64,000 nucleotides of DNA, taken from Hymenobacter metallilatus. Its GTDB lineage: Bacteria > Bacteroidota > Bacteroidia > Cytophagales > Hymenobacteraceae. The stretch covers positions 248,001 through 312,000 of the forward strand of contig NZ_RWIS01000003.1 in assembly GCF_003944705.1 (NCBI RefSeq), in the 5' to 3' direction. Under the pieces are notes generated by a model. The model searched no databases, had not been told where the DNA came from, and worked only from the letters and a program-made list of their open reading frames with translations. Within the stretch, counting starts at the first letter, position 1. Each line of letters opens with the position of its first letter. Below are positions 35,195 to 43,638 of the stretch, in pieces. The position numbers were made by a program, and so were the translations under genes.

Positions 35195-35896
35195 ATGCGT
35201 TTGTTGTTTGTGGTGTGGCTGTTGGCGGTGGGCTGTGTTTCGCAGGGAGCCGAGCCAGTGCCGGCCGCGCCGCCAACCAGCCCACCGCCCGCCCCCACGC
35301 GCCGCCTCAGCTTTCTGTCGCTCGGCGACTCCTACACCATTGGGCAGAGTGTACCGGCCGAGGACCGTTGGAGTGTGCAGCTAGCCCGCCTGGCCCAGGC
35401 CGATGGTCTGCAACCGCCCGATATCATTGCCCAGACCGGCTGGACCACCGGGGAGCTGCAACAGGCCATTGCGGCGGCCAATAATACCAACACCTACGAG
35501 CTGGTGTCGTTGATGATAGGGGTGAACAACCAGTATAGAGGCCTGCCTCTGGATACATACCGCCTGGAGTTTCGGCAGCTGCTGCAAACGGCCGTACGGT
35601 TTGCGGGCGGGCGGCCCCGGCGGGTGTTTGTGCTGTCCATCCCCGACTGGGGGCAGACTCCCGCCGGCCGGGGCTACCCCCAGGCCCGCATCAGCCAGGA
35701 AATTGATCAGTACAACGCGGTGGCCCGGGAGGAATGCGCGAAACTGACGGTGGAGTTTGTGGACATCACCGACCTGACCCGCACCACCAACTATGACCCC
35801 GCCCAGTTTGCCCCCGACGGCCTGCACTATTCCGGTCTGCACATGCGGCAGTGGGCTAGCCGGGCGCTGCCGGTAATACGCCAGTTGGTGCAGTAA
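35195..35896 (+). CDS. SGNH/GDSL hydrolase lipoprotein
   Basis: A 233-residue protein from ATG 35195 (an in-frame ATG at 35174 adds 7 residues). MRLLFVVWLLAVGC is a lipoprotein signal with Cys14. After a Pro-rich linker, block I GDSYTIG carries the nucleophile Ser46. Block III supplies GVNNQY, and block V DGLHYS provides the Asp and His. Fold and catalytic set fit esterases or lipases of the SGNH group; substrates may be lipids or acetylated glycans. It ends 10 bases from the convergent MMPL gene and is not clearly part of that minus-strand cluster, although an esterase could serve the same product. Confidence 0.88.
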   Translation: MRLLFVVWLLAVGCVSQGAEPVPAAPPTSPPPAPTRRLSFLSLGDSYTIGQSVPAEDRWSVQLARLAQADGLQPPDIIAQTGWTTGELQQAIAAANNTNTYELVSLMIGVNNQYRGLPLDTYRLEFRQLLQTAVRFAGGRPRRVFVLSIPDWGQTPAGRGYPQARISQEIDQYNAVAREECAKLTVEFVDITDLTRTTNYDPAQFAPDGLHYSGLHMRQWASRALPVIRQLVQ

Positions 35897-35905
35897 AGCC
35901 GGGGC

Positions 35906-38134
35906 TTACTCCGGGTCGAAGCGTTTGAGCACCAGTGGGAAAATCACCAGCTCCCCGTAAAAAGCCCCGGCCACGGCCAGGGCCGTGAGCAGGCCGAACA
36001 GCTGCACGGTTTTCAGGGAGCCCAGCGTCATGACGGCGTAGCCCAGAAACAGCACCAGGCTGGTAAGCACGATGGTGGGGCCGACGTGGGCAATGGTGGT
36101 GAGGCGGGCCTCGGCGGGGGCCAGGCCCTGGCGGCGCTGCTGCTGGTAGCTGTACACGAAATGGATGGTATCGTCCACGCACAAGCTGAGCACGATGGAG
36201 GCAATACTGGCCGTGGCCGTATCCAGCGAAATGCCCAGCCAGCCCATAGCACCCAGCAGCACCAGCACCGGAAACAGGTTGGGCACCACCGTGAGCAGGG
36301 CCAGCCGGAAGCTGCGAATAAACGCCCACGTCAGCCCGAATACCAGCACGAAGGACAGCAGCAGGCTGTTGGTCTGGGACTCGGTGACGTAGGCCACGAT
36401 GCCGGCGTAGAGGGGCTGGTAGCCCGCCGGCCGCACCCGCGCCACCGGCCCCAGCGTGGCCCGGGCAATGCCCAGCACGGTATCCACGGTGGCCGTGAGC
36501 TGCCGCGCCGACAGCATCCGCCCCGATACTGTGACGCGCCCCGTGCCCGTGGGCTCGTGGATAAACTGCCGGGTGAGGTTGGGGTAGTTGCGGCTGAGCT
36601 GCTGCTGCACTATGCGCAACGCGCCCTGGCTGGCGTGCAGGCGGCCGGCTTTGGCCCCGACCTGGGCCTCCAGCCCCGCCTGGTACAAGGAGAGAAACCC
36701 TACCACCGCGCCCACGCCCCGCAGCCGTTGCACCGAATCGGTGAAGGCGAAGGTGGCCTGCACCACGGCCGCATCGGCGAGAGTATGGCCGGGGCGGGGT
36801 TCAATCAGCAGCTCCAGCGGCATATAGGGGCCCCAGCTGGCTTCAATGGCGCGGTGGTCCCGCACTACCTGGTGGCTCGTCGGCAGGTAGCCGAGGGTGT
36901 AGGTATCGGAGCGGAGGCGGGGCAGGCCGGCGGCCAACAGCAGGGTGAGCAGCACCGAGAGGCCGCCGTAGAAGCGGGGCCGGGCCAGCAGGTAGGTGTA
37001 GAACGCCACGAGCCGATGAGCCACCACGTGGGTGGCGGCGGCGGTGCGAGCCGGGGCCTTGGCCAGCGGCAGCAGCAGCACCCCCAGCACGAAGGTGAAA
37101 AACAGGCATAGCGCAATGCCCAGGGCCGCAAACACCCCGAAGTTCCGCAGAATGGCCATCGGGCAGGAAAGCAGCGCCAGAAACCCGGCCACGGTGGTGA
37201 GCATGGTGAACAGGCAGGGCGCAAACACGTTGCCGAGGGCCTGCAAGGCGTCTTCCCGCGCCGGGCTGCCGGCCGTGTGCAAGCGGTTTCGCTCGTTGAT
37301 GACGTGCATAGAATCCATGATGCCTAGCAGAATCAGGATGATGGGCAGCAGCACCGTAAGCAGGTTCACACGGTAGCCCAGCGCCCCGTACACCCCCAGC
37401 GTAACGTAGGTAGCCAGCCCCACGATGCCCAGCGTGTACAGGAGCAGCAGCCCGTTGCGGTACACCAGCAGCAGCACCCCAAACATCAGCACGTAGCCCA
37501 GCCCCAAAAACAGCCCAAAATCGTGCTGCGACAAGGCATTCAGCCCCGCGTACACGATGCCCACCCCGCCCAGGTGGGCCCGCTCCTTGGGAAAATGCCG
37601 GTACACTACCCGCTGCACCTGAGCCAAAAGGTCGCCCCGCCGGTCGTCGAAATCGGGGAGCTGGCGCAGGCGAATAAGGAAGCGGGCCGTGGTGTAATCG
37701 GGCGTGAACAGCGTCTGGCGCAGGGTAGGCAGCGTGAGCAGCGCCCCTCGTACGTCGGCGGCCGTGGTGGTGGGCGTGAGCAAGGGGCGGGGGGCGCTGA
37801 AAAGGCCGCGGCCGGGCAGAGTGGTGTTGCCGGGGCCCGTTACGCCGGCCACGTCCGGCAGCGCCTCCAGCTCCCGCGTCAGGCTTTGGAAGGCCCGCAG
37901 GTAGGCCGGTGTGAGGACCGGCTGCGCGTCGTGCACGGCCAGAATCACCACCTCGTCGTTGCCGAACCGCTGCTGAAACGCATGGTAGGCCCGCAGCGCC
38001 GGGTCGTCGGGCAGGAACCAGGCCGAGAGGCTGTTATCCACCTTCAGCGCCGCTTGCACCCCCGGCCACAGCGCCCCGCAGGCGGCAATAATGAGGATGA
38101 GCAGGAAGTAGCGGATGCGGTATAGATGAAGCAT
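35906..38134 (-). CDS. MMPL/RND-superfamily exporter
   Basis: A 742-residue inner-membrane transporter, last gene of the minus-strand cluster. It starts MLHLYRIRYFLLILIIA, one helix followed by a large periplasmic loop (KVDNSLSAWFLPDD, GNDEVVILAV), then about five helices with the RND-type motif ILILLGIMDSMHVINE. A second loop and helix set repeat the plan (SIASIVLSLCVDDTIHFVYSY). Length and layout match MMPL lipid exporters and hopanoid-type RND transporters rather than AcrB. The Asp-containing helices presumably relay protons. With BtaA-like and ligase genes upstream, it probably exports or inserts the cluster's lipid product. Confidence 0.88.
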   Translation of the reverse strand: MLHLYRIRYFLLILIIAACGALWPGVQAALKVDNSLSAWFLPDDPALRAYHAFQQRFGNDEVVILAVHDAQPVLTPAYLRAFQSLTRELEALPDVAGVTGPGNTTLPGRGLFSAPRPLLTPTTTAADVRGALLTLPTLRQTLFTPDYTTARFLIRLRQLPDFDDRRGDLLAQVQRVVYRHFPKERAHLGGVGIVYAGLNALSQHDFGLFLGLGYVLMFGVLLLVYRNGLLLLYTLGIVGLATYVTLGVYGALGYRVNLLTVLLPIILILLGIMDSMHVINERNRLHTAGSPAREDALQALGNVFAPCLFTMLTTVAGFLALLSCPMAILRNFGVFAALGIALCLFFTFVLGVLLLPLAKAPARTAAATHVVAHRLVAFYTYLLARPRFYGGLSVLLTLLLAAGLPRLRSDTYTLGYLPTSHQVVRDHRAIEASWGPYMPLELLIEPRPGHTLADAAVVQATFAFTDSVQRLRGVGAVVGFLSLYQAGLEAQVGAKAGRLHASQGALRIVQQQLSRNYPNLTRQFIHEPTGTGRVTVSGRMLSARQLTATVDTVLGIARATLGPVARVRPAGYQPLYAGIVAYVTESQTNSLLLSFVLVFGLTWAFIRSFRLALLTVVPNLFPVLVLLGAMGWLGISLDTATASIASIVLSLCVDDTIHFVYSYQQQRRQGLAPAEARLTTIAHVGPTIVLTSLVLFLGYAVMTLGSLKTVQLFGLLTALAVAGAFYGELVIFPLVLKRFDPE

Positions 38135-38160
38135 GAATGGATGAGTAACTGATTAGCATT

Positions 38161-38215
38161 ACAACGAAGCAATAGAGATGCTTCGACTCCGCTCCGCTGC
38201 GCTCAGCATGACGGC
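38161..38215. repeat. Dispersed repeat, family R1
   Basis: The core AGAGATGCTTCGACTCCG...GCTCAGCATGACGG is shared with copies at 21861 and 42464. It sits between the MMPL and GNAT-like genes. Confidence 0.7.
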
Positions 38216-38226
38216 CTTTTTAACAT

Positions 38227-39294
38227 TCAGCCCAATTCCTGCTCAAACAGCGCGTAGCGGGCGGTTTCGGAGGGGAGGCCGTCGGTGAAGTGCAGGGAGA
38301 AGTTGTCGGTGCGCATCAGGCAGAAAATCACCTGCTCGTACAGCTCCCGGAACGGGAGCATCCCGTAGGCCCCGAGGTAGCTCATCAGCTGCTGCTGGCG
38401 AAAATCGGGGTGGACGCCCACGGTTTTGGCCAATAGGGTTTTGTGGGGCAGGCGGGGGTAGTCGCGCCGGAAGTCGGGCGGCTCGGGGCCCAGGTGCAAA
38501 GGCGCGTAGTTGGGGTGGCAGAGGCTGAGGGCCACCAGCCGGCCCCGCGCCTGCTCGCGCACCAGCACCGAGGTGTGCGGGCACAGCTTGGCGGCGTACT
38601 GCGCGTTGTAGAGCTGGCGGAACTGGCTTTCGGGAATGGGCTGGTAGGCCGGGTTGGCGCTGAAAATCTGGTGCACCAGCGCAAACAGCTCGGTTTCGTG
38701 CCGCACCCAGGCTTCGGGCGTGAGCGGAATGAACTCGTAGGGCAACCCGCCCAGGGCCGCCAGCAGCTCAGCCTTGTTCTGGTATACGGCCGGCACCGTG
38801 GCGGGCGCAATCAGCCGGCTTTCAAACGTCAGGGCCGGCCGAAAACCCAGCTGCGCCAGCAGCTCCGGGTAGTAGGCAGGGTTGACGGGCTCCCGGTTGA
38901 ACTGCTGCCAGGAGGGCGGCCCGCCCAGCCGCAAACGGTAGGCGTGGTAGGTGTTGAAGTTGAGCGGCCCCTGCACCCGCGCGTAGCCGCGCCTTCGGGC
39001 CTCAGCCGCCAGCTGCCCGAAAGCCGCCCGATTCAGCGTCGCGTCGTCCACGGTTTCCCAGTACCCGAAAAAGGCCGTAGCGCCTTCCCGCGGGAAGATG
39101 CCCACCAGCCGCAGCCCCACGTGGTCGGTAAACAGCACGATGTCGTTACGTTCCGCCTCCTGGGCAAACAGCGCCCTTGTAGCCGGCTCGTTTTCTTCCA
39201 GCTGGTACGGCAGTAGGTGATATAGCCGGCCTGGAATCTGAAAGAATGAATCGGGTAGCGTGCCTTGGAATGGGAGTTGTTGGATAGTGGGCAT
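38227..39294 (-). CDS. GNAT-like protein of unknown substrate
   Basis: A 355-residue soluble protein. The middle carries a GNAT-superfamily style segment: RRRGYARVQGPLNFNTYHAYRL followed by NPAYYPELLAQLGF, which I recognise from uncharacterised two-domain acyltransferase-like proteins. Near the C-terminus KTVGVHPDFRQQQLMSYL resembles a GNAT acetyl-CoA pyrophosphate loop (usually Q/RxxGxG/A), here without the full motif. It may acylate the cluster's product or be a Fem-like aminoacyltransferase. It shares strand and neighbourhood with the MMPL exporter (92 bases away). Confidence 0.7.
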   Translation of the reverse strand: MPTIQQLPFQGTLPDSFFQIPGRLYHLLPYQLEENEPATRALFAQEAERNDIVLFTDHVGLRLVGIFPREGATAFFGYWETVDDATLNRAAFGQLAAEARRRGYARVQGPLNFNTYHAYRLRLGGPPSWQQFNREPVNPAYYPELLAQLGFRPALTFESRLIAPATVPAVYQNKAELLAALGGLPYEFIPLTPEAWVRHETELFALVHQIFSANPAYQPIPESQFRQLYNAQYAAKLCPHTSVLVREQARGRLVALSLCHPNYAPLHLGPEPPDFRRDYPRLPHKTLLAKTVGVHPDFRQQQLMSYLGAYGMLPFRELYEQVIFCLMRTDNFSLHFTDGLPSETARYALFEQELG

Positions 39295-39311
39295 TGGATT
39301 GTTTTGGTGGT

Positions 39312-39358
39312 GCGCTTCACCCCCCGGCCCCCTCTCCAGGGGAGAGGGGAAGCCGGAC
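39312..39358 (-). repeat. Dispersed repeat, family R2
   Basis: Reads leftward as CCCTCTCC...GGAGAGGGGGCCGGGGGGTGA. Its mate lies at 39472-39524 in the opposite direction. Confidence 0.7.
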
Positions 39359-39471
39359 GATAATGGCGAAGCGTTTTCGCTTTGCGTGATTTCTCAGCTA
39401 TACTTTACAGGCACTTCTCACAATCTCCCAACTTAGAACCGTTATGTTCTACCTCGTCAGTCTGTCTTATT

Positions 39472-39524
39472 CGTCAGGCTCCCCCTCTCCTTTTCGGAGA
39501 GTGGGCCGGGGGGTGAGGCGCACC
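39472..39524 (+). repeat. Dispersed repeat, family R2
   Basis: Shares CCTCTCCTTTTCGGAGAG and GGCCGGGGGGTGAGGCGC with copies at 42218-42282 (inverted) and 47937-47990. Confidence 0.75.
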
Positions 39525-39598
39525 GACAGAACGTAACGGCCCTGTCTCACTAGCCCAGGGTTTAAACCCTGGGCTACGGAGCGGATGGCAAGTCCTCA

Positions 39599-42193
39599 TC
39601 AGAAAGCCGCCAACGTTTCGGCGGCCGTTGCTGGCAGCGCAACCGAATCCGTTGGCAGCTCCTCGATTTCCCCGGTGGTGCCGTTCAGGCGGAGGCGCTG
39701 GCCGCTGCGGAGGCGCTGGGTGAGGTGGGGTACGTTGATGATGGTGGGAATGCCCAGCTCCCGCAGCAGAATCACGGAATGGGAGAGGGAGGAGCCCTTT
39801 TCGATGATGACGCCCCGGCACATGGGGAACAGGGCGGCCCAACCGGGGTCGGTGCGCAGGGCACACACGATTTTGCCGCTCACGGCCAAGTCGTCGCCGG
39901 GGTCAGTAATAACGACGATTTCGCCCTCCACCACGCCGGGGTAGCAGCCGGTGCCGACCAGCGCCCCGGCGGGCACCGGCACCGGAGCCGGCCGCGCGGG
40001 CACCGTCACGCGGGAAGGCACGTCTTGGCGGGCGTACTCCCGGAACTCGCAGTGGCGCTGGGCTACCAGGGGTAGCAGGTCGGTGGGCGAGCCGGCCACG
40101 GCCGCCAGCAACTCCGTTCCCGTCAGCCAGAATACGTCTTCGGCCGCCGTCAGCCGGCCCTGCTGCGCCAGTTGCATGCCCATAGCCCGGTACAGCGCCC
40201 GGTACATGCCGAATAGCCGGGTGCGCTCCAGCCGCAGCGCCTCGCGGTACCGGATGGCCTGTTGCAGCCGCTCCAGCTGCTGCCGCAGCCGCCACCGAAA
40301 CCAGGGGTTGCGCCGGCTCAGCCGCTGCGCCAATTCCTGCCGAGCCTGCTGCTGCAAAGGGCTGCTGGTGTCGGGAGTCTCGGGGGTGGGCGGGGCGAGC
40401 AGGAAGTTACGCAGGTACTGGTAGAACACGGCCGGCTCCACGCGCATGGTGGTGGTTTCCAGCTTCAGCTCGCCCACCGTCCGGTCACCGTACTGGCCAA
40501 TGAACTCCTGCACGGCCTCGTGAAACCCGGGGGCCAGGCAGGCTACCTGGGCGTGCAGGTCGGGGGTGGAGGTCAGGAGCAGCTCCCGTAGCTGGGGGTG
40601 GGCCCAGGCCTGCCGGGCCAGGGCCTGGAGGTGACGGGTGGGCTGGGTGCTGGCTACCTGCTGGTCGCCGGAAAGGTAGCGGCTCAGGAATTCTTCGGGC
40701 TGCGCAATGCCCAGCCGTTGCAGGCCCCGCCCCACCCGGCCGTTGGTGGTCATCACCAGAAAGTCGTTGATGATGGGCGTGGTCCATCGTTGCAGCAGCA
40801 CCTCATCGAGCCGAGTTTTTTCCTGTACCAGCTCCATCCCGCCGAGCGAGGCCAGGGGCTGGGCATAGAACCGCCGATATTCGGTCGCGAAATGGGCCTG
40901 AAACGCCGGCACCCGCGCATCGAGTTGGCCGAAGGCGCGGAGCAGCCGCTGCAGATTCAGGGCCAGACCGGGCAGCAGCCGGAGCGCCTCAAACACGCTT
41001 TTGCGCCGGCTCATCACGAAATCCACGGGCTCTTCCAGGCCCATCATCCGCTCCATATCGGCCTTGTTCTGCCGAAACGAGGGCAGCAGCTGCAAGCCCC
41101 GGTACCAGTTGTTGATGTTATAGTAGATGCGGCCCCGTACCAGCCCCAGCAGATTGGTAACGGTGGTTTCGTGGGCGGCCACGCGGGCGGCGGGCAGGCC
41201 CAGCACCCACATGGTTTGGCGGTACACGGTGGCGTAGGCCCGCTGCGCGAAGCTGAACGTGAGCGGGGTAGTCACGCCGCAGTAGCTTTCCTGGATGTTG
41301 GAGTTGTCGTAGAGGATGACCTCGGGAATGGGCTGGGTGATGGGCCGCGCCTGCACCAGCCAGAGCCGGCCGGCTTCCACCACAAACTCTACGTCCTGCG
41401 GCCCACCAAACTCTTTTTCTAGCCGCCTAGCCACCGCAAACAGCTCGGCCAGCTGGTTTTCCGGGAGGCAGGCAGCCTGCTGCCGGGCGGCGGGCACGGC
41501 GGCCAGGTGCAGCCCCTCGCCCCCGGGGGCGGGTTGAAACTGGGTTTCCTTAACCGCCAGCTTCGTGTGACAAGTTGCGCCGGTTTGCTTGTCGAGGTAG
41601 AACTCGTCGGGTTCCAGCTGTCCGCTCACCAGCCCTTCGCCGAAGCCCCACACGGCATGTATGGCCATTTCCTGGGGGTATTCGGGGAAGGTAGAGAAGA
41701 CCACGCCGCTGGCCTCGGCCGCTACTTGCCGCTGCACCAGCACGGCCGGCCGCGCCGCCAACGGCAGCTGCTTCTGCCGGCGGTAGGCCAATGCCCGCTC
41801 GGAGTAGGCGCTGGCCGCGCACCGGCCAATGGCGTCCCACACGGCGGCCTCGGTGGTCAGGTTCAGAAACGAGTCCATCAGCCCCGCAAACGACGCCCCG
41901 GCCCCATCTTCATCGGCCACTGAGGAGCGCACCACCACCGGCCGCCCCGGAAACCCCCACGCCACCAGCTGCCGCCGGATAGCCTCCTGGTCGGCCGTGG
42001 ACAGGGGAAACTGCCGGAGTTGCTCCCGCTGCCGCGCCGCGTCGGCCCCGGGCAGCAGGGCCGCATCGAAGGTTTCGGCGGGCAGCACCAGAAACTCCGG
42101 CAACGGCAGCCCGGCCGCTTGCAGCCGGAACAGGCCGCGGGCCTTGTGGCCGATGGTGTGGTGGGCGGGTGGGGTGGAGCCGTGGAGTATCAT
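39599..42193 (-). CDS. PEP-synthase-related dikinase with rifampicin-phosphotransferase architecture
   Basis: An 864-residue enzyme from ATG 42193; a frame reaching 42406 adds 71 residues of repeat sequence and was rejected. Residues about 10-320 are the ATP-grasp PEP/pyruvate-binding domain (VVVRSSVADEDGAGASFAG, VEFVVEAGRLWLVQARPI). The long central domain is unlike PEP synthase. The swivelling His domain is at the C-terminus, with H805 in SSLSHSVILLRELGIPT. It lacks the terminal PEP-binding barrel. This order (ATP, variable, His) and length match rifampicin phosphotransferases, which move the beta-phosphate of ATP to a hydroxyl. The substrate here is unknown and is probably an intermediate of the cluster. 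Confidence 0.85.
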   Translation of the reverse strand: MILHGSTPPAHHTIGHKARGLFRLQAAGLPLPEFLVLPAETFDAALLPGADAARQREQLRQFPLSTADQEAIRRQLVAWGFPGRPVVVRSSVADEDGAGASFAGLMDSFLNLTTEAAVWDAIGRCAASAYSERALAYRRQKQLPLAARPAVLVQRQVAAEASGVVFSTFPEYPQEMAIHAVWGFGEGLVSGQLEPDEFYLDKQTGATCHTKLAVKETQFQPAPGGEGLHLAAVPAARQQAACLPENQLAELFAVARRLEKEFGGPQDVEFVVEAGRLWLVQARPITQPIPEVILYDNSNIQESYCGVTTPLTFSFAQRAYATVYRQTMWVLGLPAARVAAHETTVTNLLGLVRGRIYYNINNWYRGLQLLPSFRQNKADMERMMGLEEPVDFVMSRRKSVFEALRLLPGLALNLQRLLRAFGQLDARVPAFQAHFATEYRRFYAQPLASLGGMELVQEKTRLDEVLLQRWTTPIINDFLVMTTNGRVGRGLQRLGIAQPEEFLSRYLSGDQQVASTQPTRHLQALARQAWAHPQLRELLLTSTPDLHAQVACLAPGFHEAVQEFIGQYGDRTVGELKLETTTMRVEPAVFYQYLRNFLLAPPTPETPDTSSPLQQQARQELAQRLSRRNPWFRWRLRQQLERLQQAIRYREALRLERTRLFGMYRALYRAMGMQLAQQGRLTAAEDVFWLTGTELLAAVAGSPTDLLPLVAQRHCEFREYARQDVPSRVTVPARPAPVPVPAGALVGTGCYPGVVEGEIVVITDPGDDLAVSGKIVCALRTDPGWAALFPMCRGVIIEKGSSLSHSVILLRELGIPTIINVPHLTQRLRSGQRLRLNGTTGEIEELPTDSVALPATAAETLAAF

Positions 42194-42217
42194 GGAGATA
42201 GGGAATGTTCTGGTAGT

Positions 42218-42282
42218 GTGCCTCACGGGGCCCCTCCGGGGCCGGCCCCCTCTCCGAAAAAGGAGAAGTGGAGCCTGACGGA
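42218..42282 (-). repeat. Dispersed repeat, family R2
   Basis: Inverted relative to 39472-39524; shares CTTTTTCGGAGAGGGGGCCGG and the GTGAGGC end. Confidence 0.7.
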
Positions 42283-42292
42283 TTGGGCGGTT

Positions 42293-42319
42293 GTAGAGAC
42301 GCGACACTTCGCGTTTCTC
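42293..42319. repeat. Dispersed repeat, family R3
   Basis: GTAGAGACGCGACACTTCGC followed by GTTTCTC; an inverted relative lies at 43610-43634. Confidence 0.65.
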
Positions 42320-42357
42320 GTTGCTGATGTTGAAGCTGTTTGAAAAGCTAAATAGGC

Positions 42358-42510
42358 CGTCATACTGAGCTTGTCGAAGCACCTCTACCGCTTCGTTGGA
42401 CCCCACCCCAACCCCCGCCGCTTCATGCGCGGAATCCTCCGGGAGAGGGGCTTGAATTAGCCAGAGGTAGAGATGCTTCGACTGCGGCTGCGCCTTCGCT
42501 CAGCATGACG
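42358..42510. repeat. Dispersed repeat, family R1, arms split by a spacer
   Basis: The left arm (42358-42400, CATACTGAGCTTGTCGAAGC) and right arm (42464-42510, AGAGATGCTTCGACTGCG) are related inverses, separated by about 60 bases of GC-rich sequence. Confidence 0.7.
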
Positions 42511-42586
42511 CCCTCTTTTTGACTTCTTAAATAAGCGGACCGTTCTATTTGGACCGTTCTAGTGTGAGACGTCAACCATTTCGTCT

Positions 42587-43462
42587 CTACAAGCGCATTT
42601 CGGCAATCAGGGTGAGGTAGCTGCTGAGCATGAACAGGGACACCAGCAGCTCGGCGCGGCGTAGCAGCTTTTCCAGGGGGCGGGTAGCGGCCCAGGCGTA
42701 CACCAGCAGCGTAAGAGTCAGCAGACCCGCCAGTAGTCCGAATGGGGCCGCGCCGGCGTGCAGCTGCCGCAGCAGCACGCTCTGCGCCGCTACGCCGGCC
42801 AGCAGCACCAGCAGCACCGCCGCAATGGCTCCGCGGTAGCCCAGGGTGCGGGAGTAAGAATCTACGCCGGGCCGCTCGGCGGTGGGGGCGTGAGTTTTAC
42901 GGGCCAGCTCAAAGGCCAGGCCGCCCAATAGGCTTAGTGCGGCCAGCAGCCAGAACTGCGGCGGCCACGGCCCAGCGGGGCGGTAGGCGGCCCACAGCCA
43001 GGCAATAACCAGGGGCATGATGAGCAGATGGCTGCCCGCGTACAGCACCAGCCGCGGCTTCAGGAAGCGGCTCGCGCCAAACTCGTAGCGCATCAACAAG
43101 CTGTACCCCAAGGCTAGCACCCAGCCGCCCAGGGCCGCCCCGCCCATCTGCTTCGACCACACCAATTCGCCCGCTGCGCCCAGCCAGGCCAGCCGTTGCA
43201 GCTGCCCCAGCGTCACGCGGCCCTGTTGCAGCACCCGCTGCGGGTGGTACACGGCATCGGTGGTGTAGTCCTTGATTTCATCGAACACCCGCAGCCGGAA
43301 AAAGAAGGAAATGGTAGCCGCCATGCCGCCCACCTCGGGCCACCCAAACGCCGCCCCGCCCGTCGCCACCGACCACACCGTGAGAAACAGAATAGCAAAC
43401 AGCCCCATGTTCACTAGCGGAAACCGCTCGTTCAGGTAAGCCGCAAAGTTTCGGATGTTCAT
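42587..43462 (-). CDS. UbiA-like multi-pass membrane protein
   Basis: A 291-residue membrane protein with about eight helices. A UbiA-type first acidic motif is visible near residue 60 (RVFDEIKDYTTD), followed by HPQRVLQQGRVTLGQL, which matches the RP-GR-pattern after the motif in UbiA prenyltransferases. A second conserved loop reads ELARKTHAP...GVDSYSR in place of the second DxxxD. UbiA enzymes transfer prenyl or other lipid groups from pyrophosphate donors inside the membrane. The altered second motif suggests an unusual donor or acceptor. It lies between the APH and dikinase genes on the same strand. Confidence 0.72.
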   Translation of the reverse strand: MNIRNFAAYLNERFPLVNMGLFAILFLTVWSVATGGAAFGWPEVGGMAATISFFFRLRVFDEIKDYTTDAVYHPQRVLQQGRVTLGQLQRLAWLGAAGELVWSKQMGGAALGGWVLALGYSLLMRYEFGASRFLKPRLVLYAGSHLLIMPLVIAWLWAAYRPAGPWPPQFWLLAALSLLGGLAFELARKTHAPTAERPGVDSYSRTLGYRGAIAAVLLVLLAGVAAQSVLLRQLHAGAAPFGLLAGLLTLTLLVYAWAATRPLEKLLRRAELLVSLFMLSSYLTLIAEMRL

Positions 43463-43508
43463 TAGGAGTTAGTGTAGTGCGTCTCGGCGTGTGCTGATGT
43501 TGTTTATT

Positions 43509-43587
43509 CTGTCATTTCGACGCAGGAGGAATCTGGGTCAAGCCGTTGGTGCGATTCATCCGGATTTCTCCTTCGTCGGAATGACAG
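43509..43587. repeat. Dispersed inverted repeat, family R4
   Basis: The outer arms CTGTCATTTCGACG and CGTCGGAATGACAG flank a 50-base centre with AGGAGGAATC/GATTTCTCCT inner pairing. A related shorter palindrome is at 50462-50517. Confidence 0.7.
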
Positions 43588-43609
43588 TTCAACGGGTCGT
43601 TCTGGCGGG

Positions 43610-43634
43610 AGACGCGAAGTGTCGCGTCTCTACA
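43610..43634. repeat. Dispersed repeat, family R3
   Basis: GAGACGCGAAGTGTCGCGTCTC palindrome just after the APH stop; may also act as its terminator. Confidence 0.6.
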
Positions 43635-43638
43635 TCGT

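Larger units (their letters stand above)
39295..39598. other. Repeat-filled gap in the cluster
   Basis: About 300 bases without a gene between the GNAT-like and dikinase genes. It holds two oppositely oriented R2 repeats (39312-39358 and 39472-39524) and a short AT-richer centre. No promoter is clear. Confidence 0.6.
42194..42586. other. Repeat-filled gap between the dikinase and UbiA-like genes
   Basis: About 390 bases with no gene. It contains an inverted R2 copy (42218-42282), an R3 palindrome (42293-42319), an R1 pair (42358-42400 and 42464-42510) and an 11-base direct repeat GGACCGTTCTA (42537 and 42551). Confidence 0.7.

Noticed and set aside
36086-37111. 341-codon plus-strand frame opposite the MMPL exporter
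   Set aside because: Antisense to a clear RND protein; very rich in His, Gly and Gln with no motif.
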